NCBI GenBank assembly: GCA_023667145.1
Contig: JAMPAQ010000006.1
Span: 1-37,812 of the forward strand
Source: Pseudoflavonifractor sp.
Lineage (GTDB): Bacteria; Bacteroidota; Bacteroidia; Bacteroidales; Muribaculaceae
Length of the DNA: 37,812 bases
Direction: 5' to 3'
Made by a program: the position numbers and the translations under genes. Of the stretch, positions 22,733-31,270 are shown piece after piece (positions within the stretch are counted from its first letter, which is position 1; each line of letters begins with the position of its first letter). The notes under the pieces were generated by a model. It had not been told where the DNA came from. It saw only the letters and a program-made list of their open reading frames with translations, and made no database searches.

Positions 22733-25700
22733 TTACTTGGGGTTGACGGTCACTATGCGGCCGGCTGAGTGGGCCGAGAGGGCGGGGGCATACTGGCTCT
22801 GGATTAAGGCGATGCCCGAGGAGAATTGTCCCGAGTTGTTGGCAAACATCTCGTAGGAGAGCAAGTAGGTGCCCTTGGGCATGTGGGTAACAAACATGTC
22901 GGTGGCCGAGTCGCGGTTCTCGCGGTAGAAGTAGAGACCCTCGGAAAATATCGGCTTGGGCAGTTGCTCTGCCGGCTCAAAGCAAGCTCCGCGATTGTCG
23001 GTTATGGCCACGTAGTCCATGTCACGCGTGGCCTTTATCACGAGATCAACACGCACGCGATCACCGACGGTAAACTTGTCGGCCTCCTCCCACTTGTCGC
23101 CTCGCTGCACGTAGAAGCGTTTCTCAATCGACACGGCCTCACACGACTGCGGCGCTATATCCTTCATCTCACCGCGATACTGGCAGTAGACCGCACCCCA
23201 CGCAGGGCCACCGGGAGTTTTGGTTACCGACAGCGTGGCATCTGACGGGGCGAGAGATGAAATGGAAGTGCGGAAATATCCGAGCATACGGTCGGTCTGA
23301 CCGGGGACAATCATTCGGTCGTTGACCGAGATTTCAACTCCATTGGCATGGGTCGTCCACTTGGTGCCTGAACCGAGGATGGAGGCTATTGCATCGGATG
23401 TCGATACGGAGTTGCCCCAATTCTCGGCCTCTTTCTGAAGTATCAGCCATTGACGTATCTGGTCTACGTCGGCGCAACCCGGCTCAACGGCATTGAACGC
23501 GTCGAGTATGAGTGACGTTCCCGCGACATTCTCTACCGCTGATGAGGCCGATGCGCTCAACGAGGGCCAGTGGCGGCCTTGTGTGGGAGTGTAGACCGAG
23601 TATTCACGCAGCGAAGTAAGTATCAGACGTGCTGTGGCGCTGTAGCCGTTGTCGTTGAGTATCAGTGCGGCCACAGCCTTGTCGGCGTTGTCATAGCGTT
23701 TCCATCCCGATATGACACGCTGCACGGTGGCTGCGGTGACACGCGAGGCGGCAGTCGATTGCTTGATGTCCTTGAAATAGTCACGTACGGCAACGTAGCC
23801 CGTGTAGTCGTCCTTGGGGTATTTGCGGTAGCGGGCGGCTGTCTCCTTGTCGAGCCACAGGACGGCATCGGTTATCATGGATGACAGCTGCTTGTTGTCG
23901 GGTAGGTATCCGAGCTGTCTCAGCCGGCCCATATTGCCGAGGATATTGAGTGTGGCCCACTCCGACGGCTCGCCACTCTCGGCAATCCATGCCCAACCAC
24001 CGTTGCCGCGTTGTAGGTCGGCAAGTGTCTTGATGGCCTTGGCGTATGACGACTCTATCTCTTTCTTGTTAAAGAGCAGTGAGAGACGTTCCATGCGTTC
24101 GGTGTCACTGCGGGCATCCATCACCCATGGGGTGGCATTGAGCAGCACGGTCTTGAGGTCTTGATTGCGCTCAAGCATGGAGACGAGTGTCGAGTCTGAC
24201 TTGTCAGATACCGACCACTGGTGGACGGCGCGGGCTATCGACGGATTATCGCGAAGGATACCCTCGGCAACGGCGGCTGAGAATATAGCGGCTGCGGCAC
24301 TCATTGATGTGCGTGTCTCGCCGTCACGTAGTCCGGGCAGGGCGGTGACACAATACCATGCCGGATTCTCGCAGAATTGCAATGTCACCCGTGCGTCAGA
24401 CGGCATCTTGGGGAGCTGCATGGAGTAGTGGGTGGAGTCAGGCGTGATGTAGAATGGGGTGGTCTCGATGACAGGCTGGGATGAGGGGAGGATGGCAATC
24501 ACACTCTGCTCGCCGTCGGCAAATGTGGCTGTCAAACTCTTGATGCGGTAACCTAACATCGGGGAGTCAAACGGAGCATCGACCGTTGTGGTGACAGTCT
24601 CTGACTTGCGGGGAGCGATACGCCCGGTGCGGGTAGACGAACCGATTACCTCACCCGTTGCGGGGTCGAATATCTCGACATCTGTTGTGACGGTCTGTAC
24701 ACTGTCGGTGTTGTTCATCACCGATGCCATTATTACTGCCTTGTCTCCGGCTCGAAGGAAGCGCGGCATATTTGGCTGTACCATAACCGGCTTGTTGGAG
24801 ATGATGTCGCGTGAGATTGTCGCCATCTCGACATTGTCGGTAAAGGCGAGTCCGCAAAGCCGCCATGTGGTGTTGGCGTTGGGGGCGGTGAATGAGAATG
24901 TCATGCGACCATCCTTGTCGGTCGACAGCATGGGCCGGAAAAATGCGAGAGCCTGTTCGGCCGGACGATAGGAGAATGATTCCTGATTGTCACCATTCGC
25001 GCCATCGGTCATTCCTGCCGCAGCAGCTGATTCCTCGTCAGATGTGGCCTCAGCCTCGACTTTCATGTTGCCGGCATAATCGGCAGTCTCATAATCAGCT
25101 GCCGCCATCTGCGCGGCACTCTTCTTCATCGAAGCACCCCTGACGCGGACAGACCCCAGATCCTTTGCGTCATCCTTGACCATGACGGCAGATGTCAGCT
25201 CAAGGTTATGGAGCTGCTCGGTGGGGGTAAACATGCGTCCCCATGTCTCAAATTGCGGAGACAGTATCTGCTCGCAGTCATAGATGCGTTGCAGCGTCGA
25301 ATACTTGGAAATGCTTGTGCGTCCGGCGAGCCATGGCAGCGAGAGGTCAAACCGTGTGCCCCCACCCGAGTAGCGTGTTGTCTGCCACTTGAGAGGGGTC
25401 AGCGTGTCGAGGGCCTTGCAGTACATGTCGAGCATCATCGCTGCCTCGACCCCGGTTCCGTTGTGGTCGGTGACACGGAATGTCCATGTCTCCTCGGCTC
25501 CGGGAGTGATTTTGTCGCGGAAACTCTCGGCAGTGAGCGTGATTCCCTTGAGCGATGATTGACGGCGTATCTCGATTGTCTCGGTGGCCGACTTGTAGTC
25601 GGAGACGGCGCCAAGTGTCACCATGGCCATGTCGGTGTCTGCGGGTAGGGTGACATCAAACCGGGACATGCCCGGTGACTTCCTTATCCAGCCTTGGTCC

Positions 25701-28483
25701 AATATGCCTGACTCGTTCCAGACGGTGTAGTTGATGTTGCCGCATGTCGTCCCATATAGTATGGATGCCTTGCCGTCGGGTGTCACGTATCGCGTCACGG
25801 GACACCATACCGGCTCGTCGCGGGTAGACAGTTTGTCATCGGGACGGTAGAACGCTATGTTTCCTACGGTTAGAGGGGCGGCAAGTGCGACAGAGTCAAG
25901 CATGAACCTTACGGCATAGACTCCTGACGGAAGCGCTTGGCAGTCAATCTCACCATTATCCTTGATATGGCCATCGGCCACAGGGGTATCTCCTTTCAGT
26001 ATTAAGTAGCGTATCGGCATGTCGGTCGGCTTGTCCATAAGGTCAACCACGCGTACTCCCGGATTGAAGGGCTCTGTCAGGTCGATGTCGGCTCCTTGGG
26101 GAATCCGTGCCTCTATGATGTAGGGCGCTCCGGGTGAGAAGCGGGCTGTCGTCTCGCTGCTCTCGCCGGTCGAGCTTGTAGCCGTGAGCCTCGCGTTAAA
26201 TATCTTATACCGACCAGGTGTCTCGGCAAGCAGTGTGGCGGGAAATGTCACCTCAAGCTGCCCGGCCTCGTCGGTGGTCACATCGGTTGCATAGACGGCT
26301 GTGGATTGTCCGCTGTCGCGCCACCAACGCCGCTCTGACACACCGAGATTGACATCAACAGCGATTCCACCGAGAGGGAATCCCGAGTAGGTGACGGCCC
26401 GTCCCTTGACAGTCACGTCACCCCGTGAGGGGAAGTCGCGCATGATGTTGGTGACCTCCACGTAATAGGTGGGCAGCTTGTAATCAGATACCATGAAGCG
26501 TGTGCTGCCATCGGCCCCACGCTTGCTGTCGCGCTCCGACAATTGGATGGTAAAGTAGCCGGTCAGTCCATCCTTGGGTATTGGGAACGAGCCTTGCACA
26601 CGCCCCCAGCGGTCGGTCACGACATCGGCTGTACCCTTTTCCTGGTAGTTGGCGTCGCGTAGCGTCGCTGTGAGTGCCTGACCTGCGGGATAGAGGTGGC
26701 AGCGTTCTCCCCCGAGACCCGAGGTGGTGTATATCACACCGCTCCACTCGACTGTATCGCCGGGATGATATATCGCCAAGGATGTGTAGAGGTCGATGTT
26801 TGCCCGGGTAAGAGTGTCGGTGTTGTCGTATCCGTAGATGTGCTGCGCCGTGGCGAATGTGTCCTTGCCTTTTGACGCGAATATACTCCACCCGGTGTTG
26901 CGTGGGAAAGTGATGCCACTCAGATTGACCATTCCGTCAGCCCCGATGACAAATTCCTTTTTCTCCGTCACGTCGCTGCGGTCGGCTATCAGTTCCATCG
27001 TAGCATCGCTTATCGGCGCGCCGGTCAGCGGGTCAATGATCCATCCCGAGCGTGACCTGCCATAATTTCCGGTAGCGATGGCAAGACCTGTGCAATGTAT
27101 CCGCTGATAGCTGCGGTTGGGGTCGATGGCGGGTGTCGCGTCCTCTAAGGCAGGTACAAGGATGTAGCAGCCCGGATTGTCAAGGGTCAGGTAGACGGTA
27201 TCGGACAGGGAATATGGGACATCGCCGACACATCGACGCTCGATTGTGGCAACCTTGGTGGCGACTCCACCCGTGCGCGGGGAGTAGTTGTACTGACCCA
27301 TGCGGTGAGGGTAGGGGACACGGAACACGCCTATCTGATAGCGTGTCAGATTGCGCCCGGTGACCTTTATGGCCAGTGAGTCACCGGGTACGACTGTAGT
27401 TTGTGCTGATATATCGACAACCTTTTGTGAGGCACGGTTGATGTAGCCTTGTAGCTCGCAGTTGTGGAAATAGTCGGGATATTTCACAAGCGATTTCTCC
27501 ACCATCTTGTACAATCTTGGGTCAGGCTGGGTGGCTGGGGATGACGAGCAGAGCGCTATCAGTATCTCGGCTGAATATTCCGAATCCTTTTGTTTGTCAT
27601 ACAACTCTCCGAACAGTTCGCGTCGGCGTTCTGCCGGGGTGTCTTTGACCGCTATGGGTGTCCCGTCAGGTGTATAGCTCGATATGTGGCTGTTGGCATT
27701 GACATTGTTGGCTATGAAGTCGATGCGCTCGATGTCATTCATGATGTATGGAGCGGCCTTGTCGCGATGAAATTTCAGCAGATCCTGATATATCGTCAGT
27801 ACATCCTTTGCGTATGAGTTGGCGTAAGAGAAGTTGAGGTTGACAAACTCATCGGCGGGACAAAGCCATGTGGGGGAGAACGAGGCGGGAGCAGGCATCA
27901 GTTCCGACAGGTGGCCGATGGCCTGGGATGCTATGAAGTCATAAAGCGTCGGGTAGAATATGTAGGTGCGGCTGTCACACACGATGATGTCCTTGTAGTT
28001 GCCGAGCGGGGCTTTCTGCAACGCCTCGCGGTCGTCAAGCGATTTTTTCGCCAGTTCGGCTATCTTTATCTTGAACATCTCGCCGCTCCACTCGTTGTAG
28101 TCGCCGGGAAAATCGTTGACAGGCAACGATCTCTTGTCATAGGTCCATCGGTCGCTCTCGTAGATCTGGTTGTATATCTTGGCGAGCAGCGAGTTCAGTA
28201 AAGCCCTTGTCTCGGGTGAGCGTTCCTCGGCGGCAAGTTGGGAAATCTCGCCGATGACAGCCGGGAGATTGTCGTTGTCGACAGCGGCCTTGGCCAGCGA
28301 CAGGTCTATCGCCGCCCTGACTATCGCCGTACCGTCATGGCGCTTGACGGCGGCATCAAGCTGCTTACGGGCATTGGTGGCTACGGTCTTGGGGTAGGCA
28401 AAATCGGGTGTGTTGGAATTTTTCTTGGCGTTGACAGTCATTGCTGATAGCAGAATGAGGAGTATAACCGTTAATTTTCTCAT
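22733..28483 (-). CDS. Alpha-2-macroglobulin family protein lacking the thioester motif
   Basis: This very large exported protein (1,916 residues from this start) begins with a signal peptide (MRKLTVILLILLSAMTVNA). Macroglobulin beta-domains follow, with stretches such as YHPGDTVEWSGVIYTTSG and FTIQLSERDS. A bait-like, Ala/Glu-rich low-complexity region precedes the A2M-domain signature NTTWRLCGLAFTDNVEMA. The alpha/alpha toroid follows (LADLQRGNGGWAWI). Bacterial members trap proteases in the periplasm or at the surface. At the usual position of the CxEQ thioester the sequence reads LPGLRDGETRTSMSA (near 24300-24345), so covalent trapping is impossible. An in-frame ATG at 28516 would add 11 residues before the signal peptide. 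Confidence 0.87.
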   Translation of the reverse strand: MRKLTVILLILLSAMTVNAKKNSNTPDFAYPKTVATNARKQLDAAVKRHDGTAIVRAAIDLSLAKAAVDNDNLPAVIGEISQLAAEERSPETRALLNSLLAKIYNQIYESDRWTYDKRSLPVNDFPGDYNEWSGEMFKIKIAELAKKSLDDREALQKAPLGNYKDIIVCDSRTYIFYPTLYDFIASQAIGHLSELMPAPASFSPTWLCPADEFVNLNFSYANSYAKDVLTIYQDLLKFHRDKAAPYIMNDIERIDFIANNVNANSHISSYTPDGTPIAVKDTPAERRRELFGELYDKQKDSEYSAEILIALCSSSPATQPDPRLYKMVEKSLVKYPDYFHNCELQGYINRASQKVVDISAQTTVVPGDSLAIKVTGRNLTRYQIGVFRVPYPHRMGQYNYSPRTGGVATKVATIERRCVGDVPYSLSDTVYLTLDNPGCYILVPALEDATPAIDPNRSYQRIHCTGLAIATGNYGRSRSGWIIDPLTGAPISDATMELIADRSDVTEKKEFVIGADGMVNLSGITFPRNTGWSIFASKGKDTFATAQHIYGYDNTDTLTRANIDLYTSLAIYHPGDTVEWSGVIYTTSGLGGERCHLYPAGQALTATLRDANYQEKGTADVVTDRWGRVQGSFPIPKDGLTGYFTIQLSERDSKRGADGSTRFMVSDYKLPTYYVEVTNIMRDFPSRGDVTVKGRAVTYSGFPLGGIAVDVNLGVSERRWWRDSGQSTAVYATDVTTDEAGQLEVTFPATLLAETPGRYKIFNARLTATSSTGESSETTARFSPGAPYIIEARIPQGADIDLTEPFNPGVRVVDLMDKPTDMPIRYLILKGDTPVADGHIKDNGEIDCQALPSGVYAVRFMLDSVALAAPLTVGNIAFYRPDDKLSTRDEPVWCPVTRYVTPDGKASILYGTTCGNINYTVWNESGILDQGWIRKSPGMSRFDVTLPADTDMAMVTLGAVSDYKSATETIEIRRQSSLKGITLTAESFRDKITPGAEETWTFRVTDHNGTGVEAAMMLDMYCKALDTLTPLKWQTTRYSGGGTRFDLSLPWLAGRTSISKYSTLQRIYDCEQILSPQFETWGRMFTPTEQLHNLELTSAVMVKDDAKDLGSVRVRGASMKKSAAQMAAADYETADYAGNMKVEAEATSDEESAAAAGMTDGANGDNQESFSYRPAEQALAFFRPMLSTDKDGRMTFSFTAPNANTTWRLCGLAFTDNVEMATISRDIISNKPVMVQPNMPRFLRAGDKAVIMASVMNNTDSVQTVTTDVEIFDPATGEVIGSSTRTGRIAPRKSETVTTTVDAPFDSPMLGYRIKSLTATFADGEQSVIAILPSSQPVIETTPFYITPDSTHYSMQLPKMPSDARVTLQFCENPAWYCVTALPGLRDGETRTSMSAAAAIFSAAVAEGILRDNPSIARAVHQWSVSDKSDSTLVSMLERNQDLKTVLLNATPWVMDARSDTERMERLSLLFNKKEIESSYAKAIKTLADLQRGNGGWAWIAESGEPSEWATLNILGNMGRLRQLGYLPDNKQLSSMITDAVLWLDKETAARYRKYPKDDYTGYVAVRDYFKDIKQSTAASRVTAATVQRVISGWKRYDNADKAVAALILNDNGYSATARLILTSLREYSVYTPTQGRHWPSLSASASSAVENVAGTSLILDAFNAVEPGCADVDQIRQWLILQKEAENWGNSVSTSDAIASILGSGTKWTTHANGVEISVNDRMIVPGQTDRMLGYFRTSISSLAPSDATLSVTKTPGGPAWGAVYCQYRGEMKDIAPQSCEAVSIEKRFYVQRGDKWEEADKFTVGDRVRVDLVIKATRDMDYVAITDNRGACFEPAEQLPKPIFSEGLYFYRENRDSATDMFVTHMPKGTYLLSYEMFANNSGQFSSGIALIQSQYAPALSAHSAGRIVTVNPK

Positions 28484-28549
28484 AAAATCTCGCGGTCTCA
28501 TAAACATCATAGTCATGCAGGGGTCTGGTTATGGGTTATACAAAAAGTA

Positions 28550-28590
28550 GATACCCCCTTGCGGAAATACCTACTATAATAAATACCTAT
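28550..28590. repeat. TACC motifs at 16-bp spacing upstream of the macroglobulin gene
   Basis: TACC occurs at 28552, 28568 and 28584, each exactly 16 bases apart. The last two copies share the 9-mer AAATACCTA. The array sits just upstream of a weak minus-strand TACTTTTTG box (28541-28549). Same-face spacing over about 1.5 helix turns could suit a regulator, but the motif is short and this is low confidence. Confidence 0.3.
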
Positions 28591-28630
28591 GAGAGGGTAA
28601 TTGTTTGGTCAGACAGTGTGAAACGTAGCT

Positions 28631-28650
28631 AAATGATGCTTACATCATTT
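28631..28650 (-). terminator. Weak hairpin at the end of the Spy-like gene
   Basis: AAATGATG pairs perfectly with CATCATTT around CTTA. It overlaps the stop codon of the Spy-like gene. The stem is AT-rich and the T run is short, so termination would be partial and read-through into the macroglobulin gene is possible. Confidence 0.35.
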
Positions 28651-29134
28651 ATTTCTTGTCGCGGGAGGTCGCTTTAGCCTTGGAATGATGGTGCATCACC
28701 TGTTTGGTGAACTTGCGCTCGGCAATCTTCAGCTTGAAAAGCTGCTCGGGGGTGAGGACGGTCTTGAATTTCTTCAGGTAGGATTGCTCGACGGCCCCCT
28801 CCTTGGCCTTTAGCTCAAACATTGCCTCGGCGGCTTTCTCATACTCGATATCCGTAGTCTTATCGCCCGAGGCTCTTACCTTGCGCTCAAGGGCGCGGGT
28901 ATCGTGGTCGAGCCTGCGTGTGGCAGTCTCCATCTCGTCATAGAGCGGGAAAAACTTGTTCTGTTGTTCCTTGGTGAGATTGAGTTCTTTGGCTATGAAC
29001 TCATGCTTGTATTCGCTTATCTTCTTAAACCACCGTGCCCGCTCAGCCTTGTCGGACTTGGAGGCGTTGTCTTGGGCCATGGCACCCATGGCGGTAATCA
29101 ATACAGCGATAATCAGGGTTATATACTTTTTCAT
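28649..29134 (-). CDS. Spy/CpxP-like periplasmic protein
   Basis: The 161-residue protein has a clear signal peptide (MKKYITLIIAVLITAMGAMAQ). The mature part is entirely helical and highly charged, with two LTxxQ-type motifs, ELNLTKEQQNKF and VLTPEQLFKL, characteristic of the Spy/CpxP fold (periplasmic chaperones and stress sensors). It ends in a His/Lys-rich tail (HHHSKAKATSRDKK). It lies 19 bases after the gene for a membrane protein and 478 bases after the ECF sigma gene, so it belongs to their operon. A weak hairpin (28631-28650) overlaps its stop codon. Confidence 0.8.
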   Translation of the reverse strand: MKKYITLIIAVLITAMGAMAQDNASKSDKAERARWFKKISEYKHEFIAKELNLTKEQQNKFFPLYDEMETATRRLDHDTRALERKVRASGDKTTDIEYEKAAEAMFELKAKEGAVEQSYLKKFKTVLTPEQLFKLKIAERKFTKQVMHHHSKAKATSRDKK

Positions 29135-29153
29135 TGGTCAGTGATGTTTAATG

Positions 29154-29567
29154 TCATAATACTTCTGTGACGGAGTCGCCGGTTATCTCCTCGGCATCTA
29201 CGCCGCTCTCATACATCTCTTGCAACAGGTCGTAGTCGCTGATATCATCTACAGGAAAATATTCTTCCATAAACGAGTCGTTGGTCACGGCCTTTGCAAG
29301 CATGGGGTTGTTGTCGATCGAGAGGTCGGTGCCGGCACGCATTAGGCCGAACATGTGGAGCATACACCACACGCCGGCAAACATTGCGGCCATGTACACG
29401 TAGGGACTCACACGTTGCCACAATGAGGGCTTGAACTCAAGGACTTTCGCCTCGCGGTCGGGAAGCGAGTCGGCCATGCGTCGGGCGAAATCCTCGAAGT
29501 ATCCCTCGGGGACTGTCATGCCCGAGCGTCGCGCCGCCCGGTTGAGTATGTCATTATCTTGTCTCAT
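29154..29567 (-). CDS. Single-pass membrane protein in anti-sigma position
   Basis: The 137-residue protein has a cytoplasmic-looking basic N-terminus (RQDNDILNRAARRSGMTVPEGYFEDFARRMADSLP), one membrane helix (about residues 53-75, YVYMAAMFAGVWCMLHMFGLM) and an acidic C-terminal tail facing the periplasm. The VPEGYFEDFARR stretch resembles the start of many small Bacteroidetes proteins encoded behind ECF sigma factors. The position directly after an ECF sigma gene (45-base gap) and the topology suggest an anti-sigma factor, but no zinc-binding ZAS motif is present, so this is inference. Confidence 0.65.
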   Translation of the reverse strand: MRQDNDILNRAARRSGMTVPEGYFEDFARRMADSLPDREAKVLEFKPSLWQRVSPYVYMAAMFAGVWCMLHMFGLMRAGTDLSIDNNPMLAKAVTNDSFMEEYFPVDDISDYDLLQEMYESGVDAEEITGDSVTEVL

Positions 29568-29612
29568 AACATCGTCGTTTTTATCTGTGTGACTACTGTT
29601 GGTGGCAATGGT

Positions 29613-30170
29613 TTAATCATTGTCCTCAAAAAATTGCTCTATTTTTTTGACGGCGAGGTGATATGATGCCTTGAGCGCTCCGACGGAGGTGCCAAGTATC
29701 TCGGATATCTGCTCATACTTCATCTCGTCGTAGTACCGCATGTTGAACACGAGCCGTTGTTTCTCGGGCAGCGTGGCTATCGCCATACGCAGTTTCTTGA
29801 GCAGTTCGTCACCGTCGGTGTACTGGTCGGCCTCGATGGCGTTGAGGAGAAATTTGTCCTCGTCATCGATTGACACGTTGTTTCGCTTGCGCTCCTTGTT
29901 GAGGAATGTTATGCTCTCGTTTATGGCTATCTTGTAGAGCCATGTGGTGAGCCGTGCCTCTCCTCTGAAGCTGTCAATCGACGACCATGCTTTCATGAAC
30001 GTGTTCTGCAAAAGGTCGTTTGCGTCATCATGATTTTCCACCATGCGTCTTATCTGCCAGTAGAGCGGTTCGGAATATCGCCGTATGACCTCGTTGAAGG
30101 CTTCGCGGCAGCTGTCGGGCTGTCGAAGGCGTGCTATAAGATTATCGTCTTCCTTGGGTGTCTCGGTCAT
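29613..30170 (-). CDS. ECF-family RNA polymerase sigma factor
   Basis: The 185-residue protein has only sigma regions 2 and 4, as ECF factors do. Region 2 contains HDDANDLLQNTFMKAWSSI and FRGEARLTTWLYKIAINES. Region 4 contains LPEKQRLVFNMRYYDEMKY and the helix-turn-helix EQISEILGTSVGALKASYHLAVKK. It binds core polymerase and redirects it to a small regulon. It begins the operon that holds a putative anti-sigma protein and a Spy-like periplasmic protein, so envelope stress is a likely signal. No clear own promoter was identified. Confidence 0.92.
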   Translation of the reverse strand: MTETPKEDDNLIARLRQPDSCREAFNEVIRRYSEPLYWQIRRMVENHDDANDLLQNTFMKAWSSIDSFRGEARLTTWLYKIAINESITFLNKERKRNNVSIDDEDKFLLNAIEADQYTDGDELLKKLRMAIATLPEKQRLVFNMRYYDEMKYEQISEILGTSVGALKASYHLAVKKIEQFFEDND

Positions 30171-30298
30171 TATGTCGATGAATGATGGCGGTTAAAGATT
30201 GCGGGATTGACGTGCGCTCCCATATAGAATTTACGCGAAGTAATGAAAAAAATTATATACCATCAACCAAATTGAGCAAAAAAAATGTTGTAAAGTCG

Positions 30299-31135
30299 AT
30301 GGATACAATATTTGCAACAACACTTACCGGCCACAAGGTCGTCCTGGCGCTGCTGCTTACCCTCGGCGCCGGAATGTCGACAGTCATCGGCGCGACACTC
30401 GCGTTCTTTACCAAGCGGACAAACACCAAACTGCTCTCGGCTGCCCTCGGGCTGTCGGGTGGTGTGATGGTCTATGTGTCATTCATGGAGCTGTTGCCTC
30501 AGGCATTTGAGGAGCTGTCGGGATTGTATGCCGAGACCGAGGCCCGCGTGTGGACGTTGGTGGCCTTTTTTGGCGGTATCGGGCTTATAGCCCTCATCGA
30601 CAGCCTCATTCCCGAGGATGAGAATCCTCATGAGTTGCAGCTTGTCGAGAATATAGAGGAAGAGGAGCGGGTCCATGGCAACACCGGGCGGCTGAAACGT
30701 ACAGGCATGATGCTCGCGCTCACTATCGGCGTGCATAATTTCCCGGAGGGTATGGCCACGTTTGTCTCCGCACTTGAGGCTCTCGATGTGGCGCTCCCCA
30801 TTGTCGTGGCAATTGCCATACACAATATCCCCGAGGGCATAGCGGTGTCGGTGCCGCTCTACCATGCCACCGGCAACCGCCGCAAGTCGTTCTGGATGGC
30901 CGCGTTCTCGGGGCTTGCCGAACCGCTGGGCGCACTGTTTGGCGCTTTGTTCCTCCTGCCCTTCTGGACACCTCTGGTCAGCGCCGTGCTGCTTGCCGCT
31001 GTGGCGGGAATCATGGTGTACATATCATTTGACGAGCTACTGCCAAGTGCCGAGGAGTACGGCCATCACCATTACGCTATAGGCGGTGTGGTTGTGGGTA
31101 TGGCGATAATGGGTTGCTCGTTGCTGTTCCTGTGA
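30299..31135 (+). CDS. zupT: ZIP-family metal transporter (ZupT-like)
   Basis: The 278-residue protein has about eight membrane helices and the ZIP signature pair in helices 4 and 5: IGVHNFPEGMATFV and IAIHNIPEGIAVSV, whose His, Asn, Pro and Glu residues bind the metal. ZupT imports zinc and other divalent metals across the inner membrane. The loop between helices 3 and 4 is acidic (LIPEDENPHELQLVENIEEEER). The ATG at 30299 is chosen because the upstream extension from 30182 is AT-rich, charged and unlike the family. It is divergent from the ECF sigma gene and followed by a TonB-dependent receptor gene. Confidence 0.9.
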   Translation: MDTIFATTLTGHKVVLALLLTLGAGMSTVIGATLAFFTKRTNTKLLSAALGLSGGVMVYVSFMELLPQAFEELSGLYAETEARVWTLVAFFGGIGLIALIDSLIPEDENPHELQLVENIEEEERVHGNTGRLKRTGMMLALTIGVHNFPEGMATFVSALEALDVALPIVVAIAIHNIPEGIAVSVPLYHATGNRRKSFWMAAFSGLAEPLGALFGALFLLPFWTPLVSAVLLAAVAGIMVYISFDELLPSAEEYGHHHYAIGGVVVGMAIMGCSLLFL

Positions 31136-31168
31136 CGCGACTGTCAGGAGGTGTCACGATGGCTCGCC

Positions 31169-31192
31169 GCAATCACTATATATGGTGATTGC
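31169..31192. promoter_or_regulatory. 24-bp palindrome overlapping the TonB receptor promoter
   Basis: GCAATCAC (31169-31176) and GTGATTGC (31185-31192) form a perfect 8-bp inverted repeat with an AT-rich centre. The right arm contains the -33 TTG (31189-31191) of the promoter below. No T tract follows, so it is an operator candidate rather than a terminator. Metal-sensing repressors would make sense beside a ZIP transporter and a TonB receptor, but the sequence does not fit the Fur or Zur consensus I know. Confidence 0.55.
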
Positions 31193-31219
31193 AGCCGTGA
31201 CGTGTAATGGCTATCTTTG
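31189..31219 (+). promoter_or_regulatory. Promoter of the TonB-dependent receptor
   Basis: TTG (31189-31191), a 20-base spacer and TATCTTTG (31212-31219) match the Bacteroidetes consensus. The ATG at 31271 lies about 50 bases downstream. Confidence 0.7.
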
Positions 31220-31270
31220 TGCCATAATCATATTATGTGCCTGATGGTTTCAGAGCTATATGTAAAGATT

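Noticed and set aside
22826..23245. Plus-strand frames antisense to the macroglobulin gene
   Set aside because: GC-rich codon structure of the long minus-strand gene produces such frames throughout; none shows family motifs.
30182..30298. N-terminal extension of the ZIP transporter
   Set aside because: The extension is charged and AT-rich, unlike the family, which starts at the first membrane helix as from 30299.
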